DNA of 64,000 nt, from positions 434,001 to 498,000 of the forward strand of contig NZ_QZMS01000007.1 of the NCBI RefSeq assembly GCF_003614885.1, written 5' to 3'. Positions 54,378 to 63,539 of this stretch are shown here, piece by piece (position 1 is the first letter of the stretch; every line of letters begins with the position of its first letter). The translations under genes were made by a program, and so were the position numbers. The stretch is from Photobacterium salinisoli. GTDB taxonomy: Bacteria > Pseudomonadota > Gammaproteobacteria > Enterobacterales > Vibrionaceae. The notes below the pieces were generated by a model that did not search any database, was not told the DNA's origin, and saw nothing but the letters and a program-made list of their open reading frames with translations.

Positions 54378-54476
54378 GTGTCTTTATCTTGATGTTTTTT
54401 GTCTGAGTGATGTTATTGGGACATTAACAGGATTGAGTAGACTTGGCGCATCTTTTCTTCAGATGAGCGCAAAATA

Positions 54477-55634
54477 ATGAATACCCCTCCTGCTATGTGG
54501 CTGATGGTGGTTTTGATCATGTTCCCTCAGATTGTCGAGACCATATACAGCCCGGCGTTACCGGAGCTTGCATCTGGTTTTGGTGTGTCTTTATCTGTTG
54601 CCAGTCAGACACTGTCTGTTTACTTCACAGCCTTTGCGGCAGGTGTTGTGTTCTGGGGAATCATGTCTGACCGGATTGGCCGTCGTAAAGCCATGCTGGC
54701 TGGGCTGACGGTGTACGGCGCCGCGGCACTGACTGCGATGCATACGCAACAATTTGAATTTTTGTTGCTGTGCAGGGTACTGTCGGCTTTTGGGGCTGCC
54801 GCGGGCTCTGTGGTCACACAAACCATGCTTCGGGACAGCTGTGACAGAGCCGCGCTTGCAAAAGCGTTTTCTTATGTGGGGATTGGTGTTTCTGTCAGCC
54901 CTGTGATTGGCCTGCTGGCTGGTGGTGTACTGACGGAGTATGGCGGATACCCGGCTGTTTTTGCTGCGCTGAGTCTTCTGGCGGGCATCTTGTGGCTGCT
55001 TTGCCTGCTGGGTTTAACTGAAACCAGGCCGGATGTTGTTATCAGGCCATCCGTGCTGACGCTGGGAAAACGAATGGCTGTTGATGCGCATCTCTGGCGA
55101 CATGCAACGCTGGTAGCGGGATTCAATGTGTTGTTGTTTTCTTTTTATCTGCAGGGCCCCTTTGTGTTTGCGCGACTGGGGTACAGTCCGCAGGTGTTTG
55201 GTTACAGTGGTGTTGTATTAGCGATTGGGACTGTATCAGGCAGTCTTATCAACAAGCAGTGGTGCTACCAAGGACGCTCACAGCGTATGTTGGTTCAGCT
55301 TGCTTCGGGCTTCGCACTGGCAGGCGCTGTCGGTGTCGTTCTCTTACAGGACAGTTTGTGGTTTTTGTTGCCTATGCTGCTGATTGTGGTGGGGTACGGC
55401 ATGGGCATTCCGAATATTCTCAGTCAGTCTTTGCAGGCGTATCAGGCGCAGGCCGGGTCAGCGGGAGCATTATTTGGGCTTCAGTACTACCTGTTGATCG
55501 GAGTGGGGCTGTCGGTTGCTGGCATGACACCTGAGTTCAGCGGCTTTCAGGTTATCATTGCTGCTCTGATGGTCTTGCTGAGCGTGTCAGTGAAAGCCCC
55601 CTCTATGGCGGCTGAACAAAGACTCAGACGGTAA
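54477..55634 (+). CDS. MFS exporter, Bcr/CflA-like
   Basis: A 385-residue protein with 12 predicted hydrophobic segments. MFS motif A is present (GIMSDRIGRRKAML), as is motif C-like GIGVSVSPVIGLLAGGVL, typical of 12-TM drug:proton antiporters. IVETIYSPALPELASGF at the N-terminus is Bcr-like. Probably a multidrug or metabolite exporter under the divergent AraC regulator. Confidence 0.9.
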   Translation: MNTPPAMWLMVVLIMFPQIVETIYSPALPELASGFGVSLSVASQTLSVYFTAFAAGVVFWGIMSDRIGRRKAMLAGLTVYGAAALTAMHTQQFEFLLLCRVLSAFGAAAGSVVTQTMLRDSCDRAALAKAFSYVGIGVSVSPVIGLLAGGVLTEYGGYPAVFAALSLLAGILWLLCLLGLTETRPDVVIRPSVLTLGKRMAVDAHLWRHATLVAGFNVLLFSFYLQGPFVFARLGYSPQVFGYSGVVLAIGTVSGSLINKQWCYQGRSQRMLVQLASGFALAGAVGVVLLQDSLWFLLPMLLIVVGYGMGIPNILSQSLQAYQAQAGSAGALFGLQYYLLIGVGLSVAGMTPEFSGFQVIIAALMVLLSVSVKAPSMAAEQRLRR

Positions 55635-55700
55635 TTATTTACTGGTAAGCAGCGTTTACATTGCGGAAGCCGTTAACGCGTTTCGTGAGCAGGTAACGGA

Positions 55701-56597
55701 TTATGTCATAGACTCAAAGCGCGCCATCACGAACTCAACAAATAAGCGTACCCGCATTGGCAGATGATCGCGGTCGCGGTAAAGCATAAACAGGGTGCGG
55801 GGTTTGCTGCACCAATCCGGCAGGACTCTGCTGAGTTCGCCATTAGCGATCATAGGCAGAGCAAAATAATCAGGAATATAACCTATGCCCAGGCCAGACT
55901 GGATGGCATGAGTCAGCATGCGGATTTCGTCAACTTCCAGACGCAGGCCTTTTACCGGTTGGTGATCATATTCCATCCCTGTCTCAGTATGAACCAGTTG
56001 CCAGGGCGACATGGGATGACAGAGGATCGACGGGTGATCGCTTAACATTGCCGGGTGCGTGATGTCCTGCACCGGATAATCGGGATGGGCACAGACAATG
56101 AAGTGAATGTCTTTGAGCGGGCGGGCTATCCAGTTTTCCACCACGGGTGTGCCAACACGAAATACCACATCCATTGCCTGGGCTTCAATATCAATCAGAG
56201 TGTTGGAAAACTGCAGATCTAACTGAATGTCAGGGTACTGCAGCAAAAAGTCGAAAAAGATACCACGCAGAAACTGAGAGCCCGCATTGATCGGCGCGCT
56301 GATACGAATTTTTCCCTTCGGCTCATGCTTGTCTCTGTGCAGATCTTCTCCTATGTCACTCAACTCATCAAACAGTGTGCTGGAGCGTTCAAAATATTGC
56401 TGGCCGGTATGGGTCAGCGATATTTTGTGGGCATCCCGGTTCAGCAATCGCAATTGCAGATCTGTCTCTAACTGACGAATCCGCCGGCTGAGTGTCGACA
56501 GTGGCATACTTAAATGTTCTGCAGCTGCTTTAAAACTGCCCAGCCGGGCAACAGTACAAAAACAGCGCAGATCGTCGAGAGAATAGTTAGATTTCAT
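55701..56597 (-). CDS. LysR-family transcriptional regulator
   Basis: A 298-residue protein with HTH FKAAAEHLSMPLSTLSRRIRQLETDLQLRLLNRDAHKISLTHTG and an AaeR/DhcR-type effector domain (GKIRISAPINAGSQFL). It is divergent from an EamA transporter gene with 93 bases between; the pair probably forms a regulator/exporter unit. Confidence 0.92.
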   Translation of the reverse strand: MKSNYSLDDLRCFCTVARLGSFKAAAEHLSMPLSTLSRRIRQLETDLQLRLLNRDAHKISLTHTGQQYFERSSTLFDELSDIGEDLHRDKHEPKGKIRISAPINAGSQFLRGIFFDFLLQYPDIQLDLQFSNTLIDIEAQAMDVVFRVGTPVVENWIARPLKDIHFIVCAHPDYPVQDITHPAMLSDHPSILCHPMSPWQLVHTETGMEYDHQPVKGLRLEVDEIRMLTHAIQSGLGIGYIPDYFALPMIANGELSRVLPDWCSKPRTLFMLYRDRDHLPMRVRLFVEFVMARFESMT

Positions 56598-56690
56598 ATT
56601 TGGTATTTACCATGCTGATAATGCTTGTTTATTCAGATAGTGAAACCAATAGACTAGCGGTTATCTTGTGACAAGTCATCCGGAGTGACT

Positions 56691-57611
56691 ATGAATGCTT
56701 CCTCAACAATGAAAGCCGTTGTTCTGCTCATTATCTGCACCTTTTTCTGGGGCAGCTGCTTTCCTATTGGTAAACATGCACTGAATGAAGTGCATGCACT
56801 CACGCTGGTATTCTGGCGTTTTGTTATTGCGGCGCTCTGCCTCGTGGTCTATCTGAAACTGTTTGGCGCAGAGCGTTTTGTGTTATCCGTTAAGCAATGG
56901 TGTTGGGTGATTGGCGTGAGTGCAGTCGGTGTCGGTGGCCTGAATCTGGGGCTGTTTACCGGGCTGGAGCACACGGAGGCCACCAACGGTTCGCTGATTA
57001 TGGCCCTCAGTCCTCTGATGACGGCGCTGATCGCTTGTATAGCAATGCGGTCTTTACCCACCTTGCCGCAATGTCTCAGCCTGGTGGTCAGTTTGTCTGG
57101 CGTGCTGATGGTGATCACGAATGGCCACCTGGAGGCGCTGCTCAAGATGGAATTCAATCAGGGTGATAAGATGATTTTCTCCGGCATGCTGGCCTGGAGC
57201 TTTTACACCTATTGCAGCCAGGGGATCAGCCGCTGGATACCTGTGATCCCCTATACCCTTGTCGGTATGGTCAGTGGGGCTGCCGTGATTGGCCTGATGT
57301 GTCTGGCCACACCTGAGGTGAAACCGTTCGCCGAGTTGCTGGGCAGCTCATCAGTCGGCCTGCTTGAAGTGGCGTACATCGGCTTGTTCGGTACTGTGGC
57401 CGGTTACCTGCTGTGGCTGAACGGTGTGCGGGAACTGGGCTCGCCAACGGCGGCGCTGTTCTTTAATTTTGTCCCAGTATTTGCGGTGCTCACCGCCTAT
57501 ATGATGGGGCAGGCAGTGACGCAACTGCAGCTGATCGGCATTGCGATTGTCATTCTGGGGTTACTGTTGCCAAGGTTGCCGGTATTCAGAAAAGCGACGC
57601 AGGCGGTATAA
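56691..57611 (+). CDS. EamA/DMT-family transporter
   Basis: A 306-residue protein with ten hydrophobic segments in two EamA repeats (FWGSCFPIGKHALNEVHALTLVFWRFVIA; YIGLFGTVAGYLLWLNGVRELGSPTAALFFNFVPVFAVLTA). Family members export amino acids or other small metabolites. ATG 56691 has CGGAG 7 bases upstream; GTG 56685 is less likely. Confidence 0.92.
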   Translation: MNASSTMKAVVLLIICTFFWGSCFPIGKHALNEVHALTLVFWRFVIAALCLVVYLKLFGAERFVLSVKQWCWVIGVSAVGVGGLNLGLFTGLEHTEATNGSLIMALSPLMTALIACIAMRSLPTLPQCLSLVVSLSGVLMVITNGHLEALLKMEFNQGDKMIFSGMLAWSFYTYCSQGISRWIPVIPYTLVGMVSGAAVIGLMCLATPEVKPFAELLGSSSVGLLEVAYIGLFGTVAGYLLWLNGVRELGSPTAALFFNFVPVFAVLTAYMMGQAVTQLQLIGIAIVILGLLLPRLPVFRKATQAV

Positions 57612-57617
57612 ATACGA

Positions 57618-57641
57618 GCCGGGAGTGACATTACTCCCGGC
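57618..57641. terminator. Stem-loop between convergent EamA and LLM genes
   Basis: GCCGGGAGT (57618-57626) and ACTCCCGGC (57633-57641) with a 6-base loop, in the 35-base gap between convergent genes. There is no T-tract, so it may block read-through in both directions only partly. Confidence 0.6.
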
Positions 57642-57646
57642 CATGA

Positions 57647-58630
57647 TTACAGCCCCGCCAGCAGCTCATAAGATCGCAGCTTTTTCTCATGATCGAAAAT
57701 CAGGGCATTGGCCATGATTTCATCGGCCTGGGTACGCTCAGTCAATTCGATCAATCGGGTCCGGACAGTGTCCTGATCACCGTGAATAGATTCCCGCAGT
57801 TGTTTTTCGATCTGGTACTTTTCATGGGGCAGCCAGACCGATTCCATGCTCCAGACCGGAGGCGGAATTTTGCCCTGGACGCCGCGTATCATATTAAGAA
57901 ACTTCTGCTTTTCCGTGGTGCCCAGATACTGCGCTTCGTCATTTGTGTCCGCCACTATGATGTTCACGCCTATCATGACATACGGTTTATACAGCTGCTC
58001 TGAAGGCTGGAAATGCTCACGGTAGATCTGTATCGCGCTCATCATGGCATCCGGTGCGAAGTGAGAGGCAAACGCAAACGGTAGGCCTTTGATGCCTGCC
58101 AGCCGGGCACTGTAAGTGCTGGAGCCCAGCAGCCAGATCGGCACAGAAGAGTCTGAGCCAGGGTAGGCCCTGACCGGCTGATTGGGCGAGACTGGCCCCA
58201 TGAAAAACTGCAACTCTTCCAGCAGTTCATCAAAGTTGGGCTCCATGCGATCCGGATCGCGGCGCAATGCATGCATGGTCGGGTAGTCGGTGCCCGGCGC
58301 GCGGCCCAGCCCGAGATCGATACGATTGGGATACAGTGCCTCCAGTGTGCCGAACTGCTCGGCAATCACCAGTGGCGCATGATTGGGCAGCATTACCCCG
58401 CCCGAACCCAGCCGGATGGAACTGGTTTGCGCACCGATGTGGCTGAGCAGCACAGCGGTGGCGGCACTGGCAATATCGGGCATATTGTGGTGTTCAGCCA
58501 GCCAGAACCGCTTGTAACCCCATTTTTCAGCATGTTGCGCTAAAGAGACAGATCGCGCGTAAGTGGACGAGAAATCAGCCCCTTCAGCAACAGGGGCTAG
58601 ATCTAAAATTGAGCGAGGCGGTAGCGTCAT
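57647..58630 (-). CDS. LLM-class flavin-dependent oxidoreductase (luciferase-like)
   Basis: A 327-residue bacterial-luciferase-fold protein. [109 protein letters not shown] is the conserved N-terminal region of the YhbW-type subgroup. It would use reduced FMN; substrate unknown. AAGAAGGG precedes the ATG. Confidence 0.93.
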   Translation of the reverse strand: MTLPPRSILDLAPVAEGADFSSTYARSVSLAQHAEKWGYKRFWLAEHHNMPDIASAATAVLLSHIGAQTSSIRLGSGGVMLPNHAPLVIAEQFGTLEALYPNRIDLGLGRAPGTDYPTMHALRRDPDRMEPNFDELLEELQFFMGPVSPNQPVRAYPGSDSSVPIWLLGSSTYSARLAGIKGLPFAFASHFAPDAMMSAIQIYREHFQPSEQLYKPYVMIGVNIIVADTNDEAQYLGTTEKQKFLNMIRGVQGKIPPPVWSMESVWLPHEKYQIEKQLRESIHGDQDTVRTRLIELTERTQADEIMANALIFDHEKKLRSYELLAGL

Positions 58631-58726
58631 GGACCCTTCTTTTTCATATCAACAATGCATGATTGCCTGACTATGCCTGTTTATTTTAGCCCGGTAAACA
58701 GACAGAATATTGCTTACATCTATTGA

Positions 58727-60625
58727 CTATTTTGCTGATTGTTCAATGCCGGCCTGAACCTGCTCTGGGACATGATTCGAGCGCTCAAAGGCCATTTCTT
58801 CGTGGATCCTGTCTTCAAACTGCATGAAGAGTTTGAGGTAGTTATTATCAAACCGCTCGCCTTCTTTGGACTCGCCCAGCCAGGCTTGATAGAGACCGGC
58901 AGACAGCTCGTCATCGACCCGTTTGTACGCAGATTTCTGTTGCTGGGCCAGACGAGGCGGGTGGCCCAGCTCACGCAGGGCGGCGGCGCCAATTTCCAGC
59001 GCGGAATGATAGGTTTCAGATTCAATCACATCGGCACCTGCCTGACGTAGCCGGTAACTGTGGCCCCGGTCATAGGCCCGGGCCAGCACCTTGACGTGCG
59101 GATAGCTGTGCTTGATATGTTTGACCAGCATGATGCTGCTTTCCTGATTGTCCATCGCAACCACTACCATAGCGGCCTGTTCTATCCCTGCAGTGTGCAG
59201 CAGGTCCGGGCGGGTGGCATCGCCAAAATAGGCCTTGGTGTTGATTCTTCGCATGGTATCTATGATGGTTGACTGGTGATCCAGCACCACAGTTTTCACG
59301 CCGTTGGCGATCAGCAGGCGGTTGACAATTTGCCCGAAGCGGCCGATCCCGGCAATGATCACAGTACCTTGTTCATCAATATTATCCGCTTCGCGTTCGT
59401 TGGAAGAGTGCTCAAAGCGCGGCAAGATGACTTTGTCGTAGAAAATGAACAGTCCGGGGGTGAACATCATCGACAGCGCAACCACCAGAGACAAGGTTTG
59501 CGCCAGCTCCGGGGGCAGCACATGGTTCTGGACGGTGAAACTGATCAGAACGAACCCGAACTCACCGGCTTGCGCCAGACTCAGGGCAAACAGCCAGCGG
59601 TTACTGTTACGAATCCGGAAAATCAACGCCAGCAGGAAGAGCACCAGTGCTTTGATCAGCATGATGCCCAGCGTCAGACCAATTACAGTAAAGAATTCGC
59701 TGAACAGAATGCTGAAATTGATCCCGGCACCAACCGTTATAAAGAACAGGCCCAGCAGCAGCCCTTTAAAGGGATCGATGTTGGATTCCAGTTCATGTCG
59801 GAATTCACTGTTCGCCAGCACCACACCGGCAAGAAAGGTGCCCAGCGCAGGAGACAGGCCAACCAGACTCATCAGGATAGAGACGCCCAGTACCAGCATC
59901 AGAGCGGTGGCGGTAAAAATTTCCCGCAGGCCAGAACTGGCAACAAAGCGAAATAAGGGCCTGCTGAGGTAGTGGCCGCCAACTACCACAAAGGCAATGG
60001 AGGCTGTAATGACCAGACCATAAGCCCAGCCGGGTAATCCGGCCACCAGACTCAGTTCTTCATGATGTTCTGCCGCCGCCGCTGTTGCCGATTGTGCCTG
60101 CGCAATTAACTCGGGCAATGCCAGCAGTGGTAACAGCGCCAGCATAGGGATCACGGCGATGTCCTGAAACAGGAGTACTGAAAAAGCATTTTTACCGCCT
60201 TCGGTCCGGCCCAGTCTTTTTTCGTTGAAGGTTTGCAACACAATGGCCGTAGAGGACATCGCCAGTATCAGGCCAATGGCCAGCGCCAGCGTCCAGGGCA
60301 ATTCGAAAAGCAGTCCCGCGCCGGTAAAAGCAAGGGCAGTCAGACCGATCTGTAAGCCACCCAGCCCGATGAGCCTGTGTCGCATGGCCCAGAGTGATTT
60401 TGGCTCCAGTTCCAGGCCGACCAGAAACAGCATAATTACCACACCAAACTCGGCAAAATGCTGAATAGAGGTGGTTTCTTCGCCCACTAAGCCAATCACC
60501 GGCCCAATGACCACACCAGCAATCAGATAGCCAAGTACTGAGCCGAGGCCAAAACGCTGCGCCAGCGGTACGGCAATCACGGCGGCACTCAGATAAATAA
60601 AGGCATAGATAAGATATTCCGTCAT
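58727..60625 (-). CDS. CPA2 cation:proton antiporter with RCK domain (KefB/KefC-like)
   Basis: A 632-residue protein: 12-13 hydrophobic segments (1-385) with the KefC-type pore region SSTAIVLQTFNEK, then a TrkA-N/RCK domain with the nucleotide motif GTVIIAGIGRFGQIVNRLL, and a C-terminal helical tail. It would move K+ or Na+ against protons, probably gated by glutathione adducts or NADH as in KefB/C. AAAGGGAAGC lies before the ATG. Monocistronic. Confidence 0.93.
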   Translation of the reverse strand: MTEYLIYAFIYLSAAVIAVPLAQRFGLGSVLGYLIAGVVIGPVIGLVGEETTSIQHFAEFGVVIMLFLVGLELEPKSLWAMRHRLIGLGGLQIGLTALAFTGAGLLFELPWTLALAIGLILAMSSTAIVLQTFNEKRLGRTEGGKNAFSVLLFQDIAVIPMLALLPLLALPELIAQAQSATAAAAEHHEELSLVAGLPGWAYGLVITASIAFVVVGGHYLSRPLFRFVASSGLREIFTATALMLVLGVSILMSLVGLSPALGTFLAGVVLANSEFRHELESNIDPFKGLLLGLFFITVGAGINFSILFSEFFTVIGLTLGIMLIKALVLFLLALIFRIRNSNRWLFALSLAQAGEFGFVLISFTVQNHVLPPELAQTLSLVVALSMMFTPGLFIFYDKVILPRFEHSSNEREADNIDEQGTVIIAGIGRFGQIVNRLLIANGVKTVVLDHQSTIIDTMRRINTKAYFGDATRPDLLHTAGIEQAAMVVVAMDNQESSIMLVKHIKHSYPHVKVLARAYDRGHSYRLRQAGADVIESETYHSALEIGAAALRELGHPPRLAQQQKSAYKRVDDELSAGLYQAWLGESKEGERFDNNYLKLFMQFEDRIHEEMAFERSNHVPEQVQAGIEQSAK

Positions 60626-60825
60626 GTTGCTTCCCTTTGACTGACGTAGCGGGTGAATGTTGTGTACAGACTGACAGTTATATGTCAGTGAGAGGTATTT
60701 TCAAAGGTGTCTTTTGGTGTTGGTGTGAGTGGAGACGTTGAGCGATCAATGATCTCTCGTGGGTCCGTCTCACTCAATATCTCACAGCAATGCAGTGATA
60801 AAACATGGGGGCTTTGAAGTCAGCA

Positions 60826-61899
60826 TCAGGGAATAAGAACAAATTTTCCAAAGTGCTGCCGTTGCAAAAACTCAGTCTGAGCTTGCGCTATCTGTGCAAG
60901 AGGAAAGGTTTTAGCCACTAACGGTCTAATTTCGTTTTTCTCTATGTAGCGAACTATGTTCGGGAAAACTGGCTCATCCCATGCCGTTGTACCTATAAGA
61001 GAGATATCTTTGAGATAGAGTTTACGAAGATCAATGTTTACAATCGGCCCAGCGATAGCCCCTGATGTTACAAGACGCCCTCCTCGTTTCAGTATTGTCA
61101 ATTGCTGACCAAAGTTTTCACCAGCAACATTATCGATGACGACATCAACACTGTTCTCTCCCAGTGTGTGAAGGAGATCGGCATTGCGGTCTATAACGTT
61201 ATCAACGCCTAATGTTTGTAAAGATTGGTGATTGCTTTTTGAAGCAACGGCAAAAACACGCGCTCCGCGACGTTTCGCGAGTTGAATAGCGGCGGATCCG
61301 ACCCCGCCAGATGCGCCCATGACTAAAACTGTATCAGAATGCTGGACGTTAGCTCTGTGCAGCATGTTCTCTGCAGTACCGAATGCACAAGGTATGCTAG
61401 CGAGTTCCACATCGCTCCATTGAGTATGAACAGGAAAAACTTCATGAGCGGGCACTTTCACGAATTCAGCAAACGCACCATCAAAGTCCGATGCCATCCA
61501 GATGTTATCAAAGTCGTTAAAGCCGTTCGTTCTCATGCAGGGTCTTACCAAGACGCGTTGCCCGATGAGCGGTTTATCTGTGCTGTTCGCTGCCTCTACC
61601 ACGATGCCACAGCAATCTGTCCCCTGAATGAGAGGGAAAGGGGTTTCTTTACTCCAGCCACCATCACTTAACGTATTAAAATCACTTTGCTTGGCCATTT
61701 CATTCGTCGAGGTGTTTACGTTACCGGAGTACCAACCCATTCGCGTATTGATTTCAGTGTTGTTGACACCTGCAGCAAGTACCTTTATCAGCACCTCTCC
61801 GGCAGTAAGTTCCGGAACAGGCATATCTTGATAAACGAGTTTATCGAGACCACCTTGCTCAATGGTGACAACTGCTTTCATTGTTTTATGTGGTTTCAT
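60826..61899 (-). CDS. Zinc-binding-type (MDR) alcohol dehydrogenase/quinone reductase-like
   Basis: A 357-residue medium-chain dehydrogenase/reductase: a GroES-like N-terminal domain (KAVVTIEQGGLDKLVYQDMPVPELTAGEVLIKVLAAGVNNTEINTRMG), then a Rossmann fold (VLVMGASGGVGSAAIQLAKRRGARVFAV). GTDCCGIVVEA replaces the catalytic-zinc GHE motif, so a zinc-independent reductase is possible. ATG 61899 is chosen; the 72-codon upstream extension is Cys-rich and unlike the family. Confidence 0.88.
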   Translation of the reverse strand: MKPHKTMKAVVTIEQGGLDKLVYQDMPVPELTAGEVLIKVLAAGVNNTEINTRMGWYSGNVNTSTNEMAKQSDFNTLSDGGWSKETPFPLIQGTDCCGIVVEAANSTDKPLIGQRVLVRPCMRTNGFNDFDNIWMASDFDGAFAEFVKVPAHEVFPVHTQWSDVELASIPCAFGTAENMLHRANVQHSDTVLVMGASGGVGSAAIQLAKRRGARVFAVASKSNHQSLQTLGVDNVIDRNADLLHTLGENSVDVVIDNVAGENFGQQLTILKRGGRLVTSGAIAGPIVNIDLRKLYLKDISLIGTTAWDEPVFPNIVRYIEKNEIRPLVAKTFPLAQIAQAQTEFLQRQHFGKFVLIP

Positions 61900-62484
61900 A
61901 TCCGAATTCCGGCAAGATAAACGGGTAGTACAGTGTCGAGTCGATAACGCTAAGTATAGTAATCGCCGTAGTTTCGCGGTGAGGTATGAATCTTCAACAA
62001 AGCAGATTTTCTTCAAGCTGCGGAGATATTGCTTTATTAAGAAGGATTTTGAAGCACTTCCGTTGCAGAAATCGCACAGTATGTCAGTACAAGGTAGCTG
62101 GCACTGTATAATCACTCTTCGAGTACAGAAGCTTTACTCTTAGCCATTATTGAAACCCAAAAGCTCAGATAATTGGAAAGTGCCAGGCAGATTGATGAAG
62201 GGGAGCGGAGAGGTGGCCGTCGTTGTCACACTTTTATGCTTTTAACAGTTAGTTTGAGCAGCAAAATGGTAATGGTTTTTTTATTACCATGCACTTTCTG
62301 AATATAAAAGACACACCGGGCTCAAGCGGACACACCAACAGATCTAAACATCTCTTCAAGTTTAGAGATACGATCAGACCCAGATTATGCGCAATATTGA
62401 TCTATCACGGGTTACCGATTTGTTCATGGCTGGCGAACCCAATCCAACAAAAAGGTAACCCTGTTCACTGCACTATATCAGCGC
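61900..62484. other. Intergenic region between MesD and MDR genes
   Basis: No supported gene. It contains the inverted repeat ATGGTAAT (62266-62273) and ATTACCAT (62283-62290) around a GGTTTTTTT loop, which could be an operator for the MDR gene or part of the MesD 3' region. Frames on both strands lack start signals. Confidence 0.45.
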
Positions 62485-63513
62485 CTAAGCGGAGAGTTCT
62501 TTTCGAACAATTTCAGCGCCTGCGCTTAAAGCATTGAGCTTGCCTTGTGCGATTTCACGAGGCAGGGGAGCCATGCCACAGTTGGTACACGGATAGAGCT
62601 TGTCGGCATCAACAAACTGGAGTGCTTTTCGCAGCGTATCAGCGACTTCCTCGGGTGTTTCAATGGCATTGGTTGCCACATCAATGGCACCGACCATTAC
62701 TTTTTTACCCCGAATCAGTTCAAGCAGCTCGATGGGCACACGAGAGTTGTGACATTCCAGAGAGATAATATCAATATTCGATTGTTGCAGTTTAGGGAAA
62801 ATTTCTTCGTATTGCCGCCACTCAGAACCCAGGGTCTTTTTCCAATCTGTGTTGGCTTTAATGCCATAGCCATAGCAAATATGGACAGCGGTTTCGCATT
62901 TCAGGCCTTCAATGGCTCTTTCTAAGGTCGCGATCCCCCAGTCATTGACCTCATCAAAGAACACATTAAAAGCGGGTTCATCAAATTGAATAATATCCAC
63001 ACCTGCCGCTTCCAATTCTTTGGCTTCCTGATTAAGAATTTTGGCAAATTCCCAGGCGAGTTTTTCACGACTTTGATAATGGGCATCATAAAGGGTATCT
63101 ATCATTGTCATAGGGCCTGGCAGAGCCCATTTTATCGGCTGCTTGGTTTGCTGACGTAAAAATTTGGCATCTTCAACAAACACCGGCTTTTGACGGCTGA
63201 CCGGCCCAACAACTGTCGGTACACTCGCCTCATAGCGGTCACGAATTTTAACTGTCTTACGATTCTCAAAATCAACACCGCTCAGGTGCTCAATAAAGGT
63301 AGTGACAAAGTGCTGGCGCGACTGCTCGCCATCACTGACAATATCAATCCCGGCATGTTGTTGTTCATGCAATGACAAACGTAACGCATCCTGTTTGCCT
63401 TCAATGAGGGCCTGATCCTGCAGTTTCCAGGGAGACCAAAGCGTCTCAGGCTGCGCGAGCCAGGAAGGTTTTGGTAAACTGCCTGAAGTCGAAGTAGGTA
63501 ATAATTTTTTCAT
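62485..63513 (-). CDS. mesD: Folate-independent methionine synthase, core-MetE type (MesD-like)
   Basis: A 342-residue protein equal to the catalytic C-terminal half of MetE. Zinc ligands are visible: VHICYGYG (His-x-Cys), LECHNSR (Glu) and CTNCGMAPL (Cys); GIDIVSDGEQSR and IIQFDEPAF are conserved. It lacks the N-terminal MetE half. The gene upstream encodes a DUF1852 protein (MesX), and MesD with MesX is known to make methionine without methyltetrahydrofolate, dependent on oxygen. ATG 63513 gives MKKLLPTSTSGSLPKP. Confidence 0.9.
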   Translation of the reverse strand: MKKLLPTSTSGSLPKPSWLAQPETLWSPWKLQDQALIEGKQDALRLSLHEQQHAGIDIVSDGEQSRQHFVTTFIEHLSGVDFENRKTVKIRDRYEASVPTVVGPVSRQKPVFVEDAKFLRQQTKQPIKWALPGPMTMIDTLYDAHYQSREKLAWEFAKILNQEAKELEAAGVDIIQFDEPAFNVFFDEVNDWGIATLERAIEGLKCETAVHICYGYGIKANTDWKKTLGSEWRQYEEIFPKLQQSNIDIISLECHNSRVPIELLELIRGKKVMVGAIDVATNAIETPEEVADTLRKALQFVDADKLYPCTNCGMAPLPREIAQGKLNALSAGAEIVRKELSA

Positions 63514-63539
63514 AATAAATAATCTTATATTTTGGTTAA

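Noticed and set aside
59276-59956. 226-codon plus-strand frame inside the antiporter gene
   Set aside because: Gln/His/Arg-rich shadow of a membrane protein gene; no recognisable domain.
62289-62537. 82-codon plus-strand frame before and overlapping mesD
   Set aside because: It overlaps the mesD 3' end on the opposite strand and has no recognisable content.
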